A stretch of 35,426 nt of DNA from Nitriliruptoria bacterium (GTDB lineage Bacteria; Actinomycetota; Nitriliruptoria; Euzebyales; Egibacteraceae). Position 1 is the stretch's first letter; every line of letters begins with the position of its first letter. The translations under genes and the position numbers were made by a program. The notes under the pieces were generated by a model that ran no database searches, was not told the origin of the DNA, and saw only the letters and a program-made list of their open reading frames with translations. This document shows positions 1 to 8,084 of this stretch, one piece after another. The stretch spans positions 1 to 35,426 of the forward strand of contig PWER01000166.1 in assembly GCA_003553565.1 (NCBI GenBank). Reading direction: 5' to 3'.

Positions 1-102
1 CCGAGTGTCGCACGCGTGCCAGGATGGCTCCGCCGCCGCGCCGACCGCGACCCTCCAGCCGGGTCTGGCCGGGGCGCCACCACGACCCACCGGGAGCCGC
101 TC

Positions 103-915
103 ATGCACGAGGTCACCGTCAAGGGCGTCACGATCCCCAAGCTCGGCCTGGGCACCTACCGCCTGACCGGCGACGACGCGCGCCACGACATCGCCGAGGC
201 GCTCGCGCTGGGCTACCGGCACCTGGACACCGCGCGCGCCTACGGCAACGAGGTCGAGGTGGGCCAGGCGCTGCGCGCCGCCGCAGTGCCGCGCGAATCG
301 GTGTTCGTGACCACCAAGCTCGCGATGGGGTCGCTGACGCGGGACCGGGTGCGGGCCTCGGCGCAGGCCAGCCTGCGCGACCTCGGCCTGGAGCACCTCG
401 ACCTGCTCCTGGTGCACTGGCCCGACCCGGACACGCCGCTGGAGGAGACCCTTGCGGCGCTGACCGAGCTGGTCGAGGAGGGCGCGACCCGCGCGATCGG
501 GGTGAGCAACTTCCCGCCGAGCTGGGTGCGGCGCGCCTGCGAGCTCGCCGCGGTGGTCACCAACCAGGTCGAGTACCACCCCTACCTGTCCCAGGACGCG
601 CTGCTCGCCGAGGCCGAGCGCGACGACCACACGCTGACGGCCTACGCGCCGGTGGCCCGCGGACGGACCGCTGACGATCCGGTGCTGCAGGAGATCGCAC
701 ACCGCCACGGCCGCACCCCAGCCCAGGTGGCGCTGCGCTGGCTGGTGCAGCAGCCGCGCGTGGTGGCGGTCCCGCGCTCGGCGAGCCAGCAGCGGCGTCG
801 CGAGAACCTCGGCGCGCTCGACTTCGCCCTCGACGCCGAGGAGATGGCGCGGATCACCGCGCTGGACCAGGGCCTGCGCCTCATCCAGGGCGGACGCGTC
901 GACTGGGAGCGGTGA
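103..915 (+). CDS. Aldo/keto reductase
   Basis: A 270-residue NADPH-dependent aldo/keto reductase that should reduce aldehydes or ketones in the cytoplasm. The catalytic tetrad is visible: Asp42 and Tyr47 in HLDTARAYGNE, Lys72 in VTTKL, and His105 in LLVHWPDP. GVSNF and the late VPRSAS cofactor segment also fit the family, and the length is typical of the bacterial 2,5-diketo-gluconate reductase-like branch. I chose the ATG at 103 because a GGGAG lies about 7 bases upstream and homology begins there; the frame is open back to base 16 but that part is low-complexity. A CAGGAT at 20-25 could be its -10 box. The substrate cannot be told from sequence. The methyltransferase gene follows 70 bases later on the same strand. 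Confidence 0.93.
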   Translation: MHEVTVKGVTIPKLGLGTYRLTGDDARHDIAEALALGYRHLDTARAYGNEVEVGQALRAAAVPRESVFVTTKLAMGSLTRDRVRASAQASLRDLGLEHLDLLLVHWPDPDTPLEETLAALTELVEEGATRAIGVSNFPPSWVRRACELAAVVTNQVEYHPYLSQDALLAEAERDDHTLTAYAPVARGRTADDPVLQEIAHRHGRTPAQVALRWLVQQPRVVAVPRSASQQRRRENLGALDFALDAEEMARITALDQGLRLIQGGRVDWER

Positions 916-985
916 GCGCGCCCGCGGGGCCGGCGGCCCGGCGCCTGACCGCACCCCGCGGACCGCACGAGCGACAGGAGCACGC

Positions 986-1783
986 GTGGGCAGCACCGCC
1001 GGGGGCGGCGAGCCGCGGTCGCCGGACCGCGAGTCGCCGGACCGCGAGTCGCCGGACCGCGACGCGCCGGACCGCGACGCGCCAGAGGTGGCAGAGGAGC
1101 GCCTGCTCGCCGAGCAGCTGTCCTACTACCGGGCGCGCGCACCCGAGTACGACGCCTGGTTCCGCCGCGAGGGCCGCCACGACCGGGGACCCGAGGCCAC
1201 CGCCGCCTGGTTCCGCGAGGTCGAGCAGGTGCGCCAGGCGCTCGACGCGCTGCCGCTGGACGGCGCCGAGGTCCTCGAGCTGGCCGCCGGCACGGGCCTG
1301 TGGACCGAGCCGCTGGCCCGCCGCGCCGCCCACGTGACCGCCATCGATGCGGCACCCGAGATGATCGCGCGCAACCGCGAGCGCCTGGGTCGCCTGGCCG
1401 CCCGCGTCATCTATCGCGAGGAGGACCTGTTCGCCTGGCAGCCCGAGCGCACCTGGGACGCGGTGGTGTTCGCCTTCTGGATCAGCCACGTGCCCGCCGC
1501 ACGCCTCGACGGGTTCCTGCGTACCGTCGCCCGCGCCCTGCGCCGGGGTGGAGCGCTGCTGTTCGTCGACGCGCTGCGCGAGCCCTCGGCCACCGCCCGT
1601 GACGACGCGCTGCCGCCTGCCGAGCAGCAGGTGATGCTGCGCCACCTCGACGACGGCTCGGCGCACCGCATCGTCAAGAACTACTGGGAGCCCGAGGAGC
1701 TCGAGCGGCGCTGCCGCGCCGCGGGCCTGCCGGTGACGGTGCGCCGCACCCCCACCTACTTCCTCTACGGGACCGCGCCCTGA
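986..1783 (+). CDS. Class I SAM-dependent methyltransferase
   Basis: A 265-residue soluble methyltransferase. Motif I, the SAM-binding glycine loop, is VLELAAGTG at residues 96-104. Asp121 in VTAIDAAPEM is the expected ribose-binding acid, and DAVVFAFWISHVP resembles motif II. The acceptor substrate is unknown. The GTG start at 986 has GACAGGAG just upstream (973-980). Residues 11-34 are an odd charged pentapeptide repeat (PDRES/PDRDA) encoded by 15-bp tandem DNA units, so the folded domain probably begins near residue 36. Its 3' end overlaps the convergent tenA gene by 19 bases. Confidence 0.88.
   Translation: MGSTAGGGEPRSPDRESPDRESPDRDAPDRDAPEVAEERLLAEQLSYYRARAPEYDAWFRREGRHDRGPEATAAWFREVEQVRQALDALPLDGAEVLELAAGTGLWTEPLARRAAHVTAIDAAPEMIARNRERLGRLAARVIYREEDLFAWQPERTWDAVVFAFWISHVPAARLDGFLRTVARALRRGGALLFVDALREPSATARDDALPPAEQQVMLRHLDDGSAHRIVKNYWEPEELERRCRAAGLPVTVRRTPTYFLYGTAP
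1021..1080 (+). repeat. 15-bp tandem repeat, four units, coding
   Basis: Four in-phase 15-base units lie at 1021-1035, 1036-1050, 1051-1065 and 1066-1080. The first two are identical, as are the last two; the two types differ only at their last bases (AGTC versus ACGC). Each encodes five residues, giving PDRES twice and PDRDA twice at the N-terminus of the methyltransferase. Because 15 is a multiple of 3, unit gain or loss keeps the frame. Confidence 0.95.
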
Positions 1784-2460
1784 CGCACGCCGCGCGGTGG
1801 AGCCCAGGTCTCCAGCGACCAGGCCATCTCCCAGAAGCGCACCTCGTGCTGGCAGCTGCGCTCGAACGCCCGCGCCATGCGGTCGCGCTCGGCGGGCCCG
1901 GCCCGCTCGGCCAGCGCATCGGTGCGCTCGCGGAAGTCGGCGAGGATCTGCTGGCTCTCCGCGCCGGCGTAGAACTGCCACCAGCCGAGTAACGGGTTGT
2001 CCGCGGCGGGCGGGTCCTGCTCCAGCGCCCGGGTCGCCGCCCAGATGTAGGTCCACGGGCAGGGCATCAGCGCTGCCATCAGCACGCCGAGCGAGTCGCG
2101 CGCCGCAGCCTCCATGTGGTGCACGTAGGCCTGCGCCGAGGGGCCGAGCTCCTCCTGGCGCACCGCGTCGTAGCTGATGCCCACCGCCTCGCACATGACG
2201 TGGTGGGGATGCTGCTCGTCCTCGAGCAGGAAGCGGATCTGGTCGTGGAACCACGCCATCCAGTCGCGGTCGGGCGACAGCGCGACGCCCATGCCGTAGC
2301 AGCGGATGAACGCGTTCAGGTACTGGTGGTCCTGTCCCACGTAGTGGATGACCGGTTCGCGCGGCAACGAGCCGTCGTGGAGGCCCCGCAGGAACGGGTG
2401 CTCCCAGAAGGCCTCGAACAGGTCGGCGTGCTGCTGCCCGAGCTGGGCGGTGAAGGACAT
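1765..2460 (-). CDS. tenA: TenA-family thiaminase II / aminopyrimidine aminohydrolase
   Basis: TenA hydrolyses the amino group of aminopyrimidines made when thiamine breaks down, so that HMP can be salvaged for thiamine diphosphate synthesis. The 231-residue length is normal. Residues known as active-site positions in the family can be placed: Asp44 and Tyr47 in GQDHQYLNAF, Tyr112, Cys134 in LMPCPWTY, and Glu206/Glu211 in QHEVRFWEM. I prefer the ATG at 2460: AAGGAG at 2476-2471 is about 10 bases before it, whereas the in-frame GTG at 2469 would sit only one base after that site. A TPP riboswitch lies about 60 bases upstream, so expression should fall when TPP is plentiful. No other thiamine gene is in the window. 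Confidence 0.93.
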   Translation of the reverse strand: MSFTAQLGQQHADLFEAFWEHPFLRGLHDGSLPREPVIHYVGQDHQYLNAFIRCYGMGVALSPDRDWMAWFHDQIRFLLEDEQHPHHVMCEAVGISYDAVRQEELGPSAQAYVHHMEAAARDSLGVLMAALMPCPWTYIWAATRALEQDPPAADNPLLGWWQFYAGAESQQILADFRERTDALAERAGPAERDRMARAFERSCQHEVRFWEMAWSLETWAPPRGVRQGAVP

Positions 2461-2520
2461 AGCGCTCACGCTCCTTGCAGAGCCGAGAGCAGCGAGGATC
2501 CCGACGGCGCGGGCACGACC

Positions 2521-2608
2521 ACGCTCCCTCCGCTCGCGTCAACGAGGTCAGGTTCAACGGGTCCCGGCTGGGCCGGTCTCAGTCCCAAGGGGGACGCCCC
2601 GAGTGGTA
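2521..2608 (-). ncRNA. TPP riboswitch (THI element)
   Basis: Read on the minus strand, the conserved THI blocks occur in order: ACTCGGGG (2604-2597), the CTGAGA pyrimidine-sensor motif (2582-2577), ACCCGTTGAACCTGA (2562-2548), then a CTCG...CGAG hairpin followed by GCGGAGGGA. These match the TPP aptamer consensus closely. It lies between glpD and tenA and reads into tenA, as expected for thiamine salvage control. I see no U-rich terminator after it, so control is more likely at translation initiation, near AAGGAG at 2476-2471. Confidence 0.95.
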
Positions 2609-2616
2609 CGCGCGCC

Positions 2617-2622
2617 ACCGTA
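2617..2622 (-). promoter_or_regulatory. -10 box of the tenA riboswitch transcript
   Basis: TACGGT on the minus strand, placed so that transcription would begin around 2610, just before the first base of the TPP aptamer. The same hexamer is the -10 of the TRAP binding-protein promoter and of the dodecin and ABC-ATPase genes here. There is no good -35. Confidence 0.6.
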
Positions 2623-2650
2623 GCCGCGCCCGCGGCGCGCCGAGAGCCCG

Positions 2651-4255
2651 TCAGCCAGCCTCGGCCAGGGCGGCCTCGGCGGCCTGGCGGGCAAGCGCGC
2701 GCTCGGCGTCGACGAGCCCGATGCGGGTGCGACGCTCGAGCAGGTCCTCGACGTCCAGCGCCCCCTCGTGGCGGGCGCCGAACAGCAGCTCCACCCCCAG
2801 CACGCCGCGCGGCGTCACGGGCTCGGCCCACCCCAGCTCTCCCTCGGCGAGCGCCACCAGACGCGGCGCCTCGTTGCCGTAGCGCGCGACCAGCCGGGGC
2901 GCGGCGGTCAGCGCGGCCAGCCGGTGGGGCGGTGCGGCCCCGACCAGCGGCTGGCGGTGCGTGACGCACGGGCCCGCCGCCACACCCGGGCGTCGGGCGA
3001 TCCGCTCGAGCACGTCGGCGCCCATCTTGCGTGCGGTGGTCAGCTTGCCGCCCACGATGGTCAGCACGCCATCAGCGTCACCGATGATCCGGTGGTCGCG
3101 CGACAGGTCGGCGGTGGCGCCAGAGGGTGCCGGCGTGCCGGCGCCGTCCCCGGACACCTTGGGGTCGGCCAGCAGCGGGCGCAGTCCCGCGTAGGAGCCC
3201 ACGACGTCGGCGCGGGCGAGCGGGCGCTGCAGCGGGGCGCTGATCGCCTCGAGCAGATAGTCGATCTCGGCGTCGCTGGCCTCTGGGACGTCGCTGGGCT
3301 CGGTGACCGGCACGTCGGTCAGCCCGATGTGCACCAGGCCCTGCCCGTCGGGGATGGCCAGCACCCAGCGCCCCCGCTGGGTGGGTGCCGGCACCATCAG
3401 CACCGCCTCGGGATGGCCAAGCCGCGCAGCCGGCACCAGCACGTGGCTGCCGCGGCTGGGCTGCAGCGCCACCCGGTCGTCGAGGCGGTCGGCCCACACC
3501 CCGGTGGCGTTGACGACGTGGCGGGCACGCACCGTCAGGGTCCCGCCCCCGTGGCGGTCACGGATGGCGGCACCGTCGCCGTCCAGGGCGGTGGCCTCCG
3601 TGGCGGTCAGCACCCGCGCGCCGAAGGCCGCCGCGGTGCGCGCCAGCGCGATCACCAGGCGCGCGTCGTCGACCAGGTGCCCGTCCCACAGCCGTGTGGC
3701 GCTGCGCACCAGCGCGGCGTCCAGCACGGGGACGTCGCGCGCCGCGGCGGCTGCGTCGATGTGCCGTGGACGCGGCAGCACGGTGGCGGGGGTGCCCGCC
3801 GCCCGGCGCAGCGCGTCGCCCACCACCATCGCGCCGGCGAGCTGGCCCAGGTCGACCGGGCCGTGCTCGGCCAGATGCGGGATCACCTGGGCGCGGGAGG
3901 CCACCAGGTGAGGGGCGGTGCGCGTCATGAGCAGGTGGCGCTCGCGAGCGCTCTCCAGCGCCAGCCCGACCCGCCCGTGGGCGAGGTAGCGCAGGCCGCC
4001 GTGGACCAGCTTGGAGCTCCAGCGGCTGGTGCCCGCAGCGAGGTCGCGGCGCTCCACCAGCGCCACCGACAGCCCCCGGGTGGCCGCGTCGAGCGCGACG
4101 CTGGCGCCGGTCACCCCACCGCCGACCACGAGCACGTCGACCGTCTCCCCGCCGTCCAGCGCCTCGAGGTCGCTGGCGCGGCGGCTGCGATGCAGCGAGC
4201 TGGGCCGCAGCGCCCACGGGTCGCGCGCCTGGGAGCTCGAGTGCGTGCGCGTCAT
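2651..4255 (-). CDS. glpD: FAD-dependent glycerol-3-phosphate dehydrogenase
   Basis: A 534-residue membrane-associated flavoenzyme of the GlpD/GlpA family. It oxidises sn-glycerol 3-phosphate to dihydroxyacetone phosphate and passes electrons to the quinone pool. The N-terminal Rossmann FAD site is VDVLVVGGGVTGASVALDAA (GGGVTG at 45-50), followed by the family signature around SSKLVHGGLRYL, and later IVGGKLTTARKMGADV near residue 400, which closes the FAD domain. The C-terminal alpha-helical domain is present, so the protein looks complete. It follows the alpha/beta hydrolase gene by 30 bases on the same strand and is probably co-transcribed with it. No glycerol kinase or facilitator gene is nearby. 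Confidence 0.95.
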   Translation of the reverse strand: MTRTHSSSQARDPWALRPSSLHRSRRASDLEALDGGETVDVLVVGGGVTGASVALDAATRGLSVALVERRDLAAGTSRWSSKLVHGGLRYLAHGRVGLALESARERHLLMTRTAPHLVASRAQVIPHLAEHGPVDLGQLAGAMVVGDALRRAAGTPATVLPRPRHIDAAAAARDVPVLDAALVRSATRLWDGHLVDDARLVIALARTAAAFGARVLTATEATALDGDGAAIRDRHGGGTLTVRARHVVNATGVWADRLDDRVALQPSRGSHVLVPAARLGHPEAVLMVPAPTQRGRWVLAIPDGQGLVHIGLTDVPVTEPSDVPEASDAEIDYLLEAISAPLQRPLARADVVGSYAGLRPLLADPKVSGDGAGTPAPSGATADLSRDHRIIGDADGVLTIVGGKLTTARKMGADVLERIARRPGVAAGPCVTHRQPLVGAAPPHRLAALTAAPRLVARYGNEAPRLVALAEGELGWAEPVTPRGVLGVELLFGARHEGALDVEDLLERRTRIGLVDAERALARQAAEAALAEAG

Positions 4256-4285
4256 GCTGCGGTCACCGGCCTCGTGCGCACAGGG

Positions 4286-5056
4286 TCAGCGGCCCAGGAG
4301 GTGGCCGCGCAGCGCGTCGTTGACCGCCTGCGCCTGCTCCATGTTGAGCAGGTGCGCGGCGTCGTCGACGACCGTCAGCCGCGCGTCGGCGATGGCCTCC
4401 ACGATCGCCTCCCCGTGCGGCGGTGGGGTGGCGGGGTCGTCGGCGGCGGCCAGCACCAGCGTCGACGCGGTGATGCGGGCCAGGTCGGCGGTCAGGTCCA
4501 GGGCGGCGATGGCCTCGCAGCACCCGGCGTAGCCCTCGTCGTCGGTGTCGGCGATGGCGCGGCGCAGCCGCTCGACCCTCGCGGGGTGCTGGTCGGCGAA
4601 GCCCGCGGTGAACCACCGGCTGACCACCGCGTCGGCCAGCGCCTGGGTGCCCTCCGACCGCGCCGTGGCAGCACGGTCGTGCCACTGCTGGGGCGGGGGC
4701 AGCCGCGTGCTGGTGGCCAGCAGCGCCAGCCGGTCGACGCGCTCGGGATGGTGGGCGGCGACCCACTGGGCGATCATGCCCCCAAGCGACAGGCCCACGA
4801 GGTGCGCCCGCTCGAGCTCGAGCCGGTCGAGCAGCGCGACCGCATCGCCGCCGAGATCCTCGATCGCGTACGGGCCGGGCGGGGTGGGCGAGGCGCCGTG
4901 GCCGCGCAGGTCAGCGCGGATCAGCCGCAGGTCACCGGCCAGGCCCTCCACCTGCGGCTCCCACATCGCCAGCGTGCTGCCCAGCGAGCCGAGCAGCAGC
5001 ACCGGGGGCGCCTCGTCCGGGCCGTCGATCTCGTGGTGCAGCGCGACTGCGGTCAT
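4286..5056 (-). CDS. Alpha/beta hydrolase, 3-oxoadipate enol-lactonase-like
   Basis: A 256-residue alpha/beta hydrolase. The nucleophile is Ser90 in GLSLGG, the acid is probably Asp207 in ADDPATPP, and the base is His235 in AAHLLNMEQ. The GLSLGGMIAQW and AAHLLNMEQ segments resemble PcaD, which opens the enol-lactone in the beta-ketoadipate pathway, but no other pca gene is present, so the substrate is open. I chose the ATG at 5056, with GGAG 7 bases upstream; the frame is open to 5104 but that part lacks family similarity. It is upstream of glpD and downstream of lhgO on the same strand. Confidence 0.85.
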   Translation of the reverse strand: MTAVALHHEIDGPDEAPPVLLLGSLGSTLAMWEPQVEGLAGDLRLIRADLRGHGASPTPPGPYAIEDLGGDAVALLDRLELERAHLVGLSLGGMIAQWVAAHHPERVDRLALLATSTRLPPPQQWHDRAATARSEGTQALADAVVSRWFTAGFADQHPARVERLRRAIADTDDEGYAGCCEAIAALDLTADLARITASTLVLAAADDPATPPPHGEAIVEAIADARLTVVDDAAHLLNMEQAQAVNDALRGHLLGR

Positions 5057-5213
5057 CGTGGCTCCAACAGCGGTCGGGTCCCTCTCGCCTCGACCCAGCA
5101 TCATGACATGTGGTGATGCGTCGCTCGACGCGGCACGCGCCGCAGCGGGTGGCGTCGCGGCAGCCCTCCGGCCCCGGGCGCCGGGGCGCGCTCCGGCTGG
5201 CGGCGGCAGCGTG

Positions 5214-6410
5214 CTAGGGCACCGGCAGCAGATCGCGCACGTGCTCGGCGATCGCCAGCGCCGCGGTGCCCGCCGGCGAGGGCGCGTTGCGCAGCGCCAC
5301 CACCCGACCGTGGTGGGTGATCCAGAAGTCGTCCACGAGCTCGCCGTCGCGCGTCACGGCCTGGGCGCGCACCCCGGCGGGGCCTCGGCGCAGGTCGCGG
5401 GCGCGCAGCGCCGGCAGGGAGCGCCGTGCAGCGGCCGCGAAGGCGGTGCGCGACAGGGAGGTGGCCATCTCGCTGGCTCCGGCGCGCCACCAGCGACGCG
5501 CCAGCCGGTGGAAGCCCGGCCAGGTCACCGTGTCGCGCAGGTCGCCCAGATCGATGGACCGCCAGCGGTAGCCCTCGCGCGCCAGGGCCAGCACCGCGTT
5601 GGGGCCCACCAGCACCTCCCCGTCGACGGTGCGGGTGTGGTGCACCCCGAGGAACGGCAGCGCCGGATCGGGCACGGGGTAGATCAGCCCGTTGACCAGG
5701 TGGGTGCGCCCGGGCGCGAGGCGGTAGTACTCGCCGCGGAAGGGGATGATGCGCGGCTCGGCGTCGTCGCCGACCTGCTCGGCCAGCCGGTCGCTGTGCA
5801 GCCCGCCGCACAGCACCACCGCGTCGAGGTCGTGGCGATCGGTGCGCCCGGCCAGGCGCAGCGTCGCGCCGCCGTCGTCGCGCAGGCGCAGCTCGGACAC
5901 CTCGGCGCCGGTGCGCACCGTCCCGCCGCGCTCGACCACCTCGGCGGCCAGCGCCCGCGTCACGGCCCCGTAGTCGACGATGGCGGTGTGCGGCGAGTGC
6001 AGTGCGGCGATGCCGCGGGCGTGCGGCTCCAGCCGCGCGAGCTCGTCACGGTCGATCAGCGCCACGCCGGGCACCCCGTTGGCGAGCGCGCGCTGGTGGA
6101 TTCGCTCGAGGCGCTCCCGCTCGACCTCGTCCTGGGCGACCACGACCTTGCCGCACTCCTGGTAGTCGAGGCCGCGCTCGGCCGCGAAGGCGTGGAGCAG
6201 CATCACCCCGCGGCGGCACAGGGTCGCCTTGAGCGAGCCGGGCTCGTAGTACAGCCCGGCGTGGACCACCCCGCTGTTGCGCCCCGTCTGGTGGATGGCC
6301 ACGACCGGTTCCTTCTCGAACACCGTCAGCGCCAGGCCGGGGTGCTGCTGAAGCAGCGCCCGCGCCACCGCGAGCCCGATGATCCCACCGCCGACGATCC
6401 CTACGTGCAC
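5214..6410 (-). CDS. lhgO: L-2-hydroxyglutarate oxidase (LhgO-like)
   Basis: A 398-residue FAD-dependent oxidoreductase of the DAO fold. The FAD motif is VGIVGGGIIGLAVA (residues 3-16). The stretch HQTGRNSGVVHAGLYY at 40-55 is the signature of L-2-hydroxyglutarate dehydrogenases/oxidases (LhgO, L2HGDH). These turn L-2-hydroxyglutarate, a side product of central metabolism and of glutarate breakdown, into 2-oxoglutarate. The start is GTG at 6410 with GAGGA about 5 bases upstream; TAGGCT at 6473-6468 on the minus strand is a possible -10. An oxidase for the D-series of 2-hydroxy acids is encoded 10 kb away (16757-18178). Confidence 0.92.
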   Translation of the reverse strand: MHVGIVGGGIIGLAVARALLQQHPGLALTVFEKEPVVAIHQTGRNSGVVHAGLYYEPGSLKATLCRRGVMLLHAFAAERGLDYQECGKVVVAQDEVERERLERIHQRALANGVPGVALIDRDELARLEPHARGIAALHSPHTAIVDYGAVTRALAAEVVERGGTVRTGAEVSELRLRDDGGATLRLAGRTDRHDLDAVVLCGGLHSDRLAEQVGDDAEPRIIPFRGEYYRLAPGRTHLVNGLIYPVPDPALPFLGVHHTRTVDGEVLVGPNAVLALAREGYRWRSIDLGDLRDTVTWPGFHRLARRWWRAGASEMATSLSRTAFAAAARRSLPALRARDLRRGPAGVRAQAVTRDGELVDDFWITHHGRVVALRNAPSPAGTAALAIAEHVRDLLPVP

Positions 6411-6650
6411 CGCGTCCTCGCTCGTCGCTCGCCCGCGCCTCCGCGACGCGCTCCGCCGCCCGCGGCGAGCCTATCGGAGCGCCGGAGGCGGCCCAGCGGG
6501 CGGGCGTCACCCGCGCTCGGGACCTGCACGCCCTGGTTTCGGGACCCTCGCCCCTGCTGGCCGGGCCCCGATGCGGTTCCCTGGGAGGGCCCCTCCCCGA
6601 GCGAGGGCCGGCAGCGCACGCGCCACGTCACCAACGGGAGGCCGATCGCC

Positions 6651-8030
6651 ATGGGATCCGCCGCACCCGCGCGCCGCGGCGCCCGTGGGCTGCTCGTGGT
6701 GCTGGCCGCCGTCATCGGGCTGGTCACCACGCTGGGCGCGCTGGCCGCGCCCACCGCCGCGGCCGCCGGGCACGCCGGGGCCGCCGGCGCCGCGGGGCAG
6801 GAGCCCGCCGCGCGCGAGGCCGTCGCAAGCGCCGAGGACGACGCGGGGGTCACGCTCGTCTACTTCCGCAGCGAGACCTGCCCGGTGTGCACCAACGAGG
6901 CCGACCCGTGGCTCGCTGAGCTCGGCGAGGAGCACCCCGACCTCGACATCCGCTCGATCGAGGTCAGCACCGACCCGCAGGCCCAGGACGTGTTCCGCCA
7001 GATGATGGAGCGCCGCGGGGAGGAGGCGCGCGGCGTGCCCGCGTTCGTGCTGGGCGACCGGGCGTGGGTCGGGCTCACCGACGGCATCCGCTCCGAGATC
7101 GAGCAGCTCGTGCGCGCCGCCCTCGACGAGGCACCTGACGACGCGCCCGAGGCCGCGCCAGAGGACGAGGCCGACCCCACCGGTGCCGAGACCCTGTCGC
7201 TGGGACCGCTGGGCACCGTGGACCTCGCCGCGCAGCCGATGCTGGCCGCCACGGCGCTGATCGGGTTCGTCGACGGGTTCAACCCGTGCTCGCTGTGGGT
7301 GCTGACCGTGCTGCTCGCGATGGTGCTGCACTCGGGCTCGCGCGGTCGCATCGCCGCGGTCGGCGGCACGTTCCTGCTGGTCACCGCGGCGATCTACGGC
7401 CTGTTCATCGCCGGGCTGTTCACGGTGCTGGGCTTCGCCGACGAGCTGCGCGCGGTCCAGATCGCCGTGGCGGTGCTGGCGCTGGGCTTCGCCGCGGTCA
7501 GCATCAAGGACTTCCTGGCGTTCAAGCAGGGGCTGTCGCTGTCGATCCCCGACCGCTTCAAGCCGCGGATCTACCGCGGTGGGCGCGAGCTGCGGCGCAC
7601 CGACCGGTCGCTGCCGGCGCTGCTCGGCCTCACCGTCGTCTTCGCTGCGGGCATCGCCGTGGTCGAGCTGCCCTGCACCGCCGGCTTCCCGCTGGTGTGG
7701 AGCGGCCTGGTGGCCGACGCCGGGGTCGCCGGCGCCGGCTTCCTCGGGCTGCTCGGCACCTACCTGACGGTCTACCTCGCCGTGGAGATCGCGATCCTCG
7801 TGGGCGCGCTGGTCACGCTGCGCGCCACGCGCCTGCAGGAGGTGCACGGGCGCTACCTCAAGCTGATCGGCGGCACCGTGATGGCCGCGATCGCCGTGGT
7901 GCTGCTGGCAGACCCGAGCCTGATGGAGTCGGTGACCGGCTCCTTCGGCGTGGTCGGCGCGGCGCTCGCGGTGGCCGCCGCCGCCATCGCGTGGGACCGC
8001 CAGCGCACCCGACCGGCCACGCGCGTGTGA
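6651..8030 (+). CDS. Exported thioredoxin domain fused to DsbD/CcdA-like membrane domain
   Basis: A 459-residue protein with three parts. Residues 1-40 are a signal peptide or anchor (RRGAR followed by a hydrophobic run). Residues about 65-160 are a thioredoxin/glutaredoxin-like domain with Cys77-Pro-Val-Cys80 and a likely cis-Pro at 130 (GVP). After an acidic Pro/Ala linker (160-180), residues 195-455 form about six transmembrane segments. Cys213 in FNPCSLWVL and Cys342 in ELPCTAGFPLVW are the pair that carries electrons across the membrane in CcdA/DsbD-like proteins. It should move thiol reducing power from the cytoplasm to the fused outer domain. The ATG at 6651 has GGGAGG about 9 bases upstream. 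It converges with the radical SAM gene. Confidence 0.88.
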   Translation: MGSAAPARRGARGLLVVLAAVIGLVTTLGALAAPTAAAAGHAGAAGAAGQEPAAREAVASAEDDAGVTLVYFRSETCPVCTNEADPWLAELGEEHPDLDIRSIEVSTDPQAQDVFRQMMERRGEEARGVPAFVLGDRAWVGLTDGIRSEIEQLVRAALDEAPDDAPEAAPEDEADPTGAETLSLGPLGTVDLAAQPMLAATALIGFVDGFNPCSLWVLTVLLAMVLHSGSRGRIAAVGGTFLLVTAAIYGLFIAGLFTVLGFADELRAVQIAVAVLALGFAAVSIKDFLAFKQGLSLSIPDRFKPRIYRGGRELRRTDRSLPALLGLTVVFAAGIAVVELPCTAGFPLVWSGLVADAGVAGAGFLGLLGTYLTVYLAVEIAILVGALVTLRATRLQEVHGRYLKLIGGTVMAAIAVVLLADPSLMESVTGSFGVVGAALAVAAAAIAWDRQRTRPATRV

Positions 8031-8084
8031 GCGTGCCCTGACCGGGGCGCAACGGCCACCGACCGCGCGCGCAGCTGCCGCCCG

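Noticed and set aside
2768-5116. A 782-codon plus-strand open frame opposite glpD and the hydrolase
   Set aside because: It is the mirror of two well-supported genes and shows only low-complexity composition.
4545-6650. The open frame upstream of, and in register with, the thioredoxin-DsbD gene
   Set aside because: The frame is open for about 700 codons before the true ATG at 6651, but this part is antisense to the hydrolase and lhgO genes. The signal peptide and ribosome site place the start at 6651.
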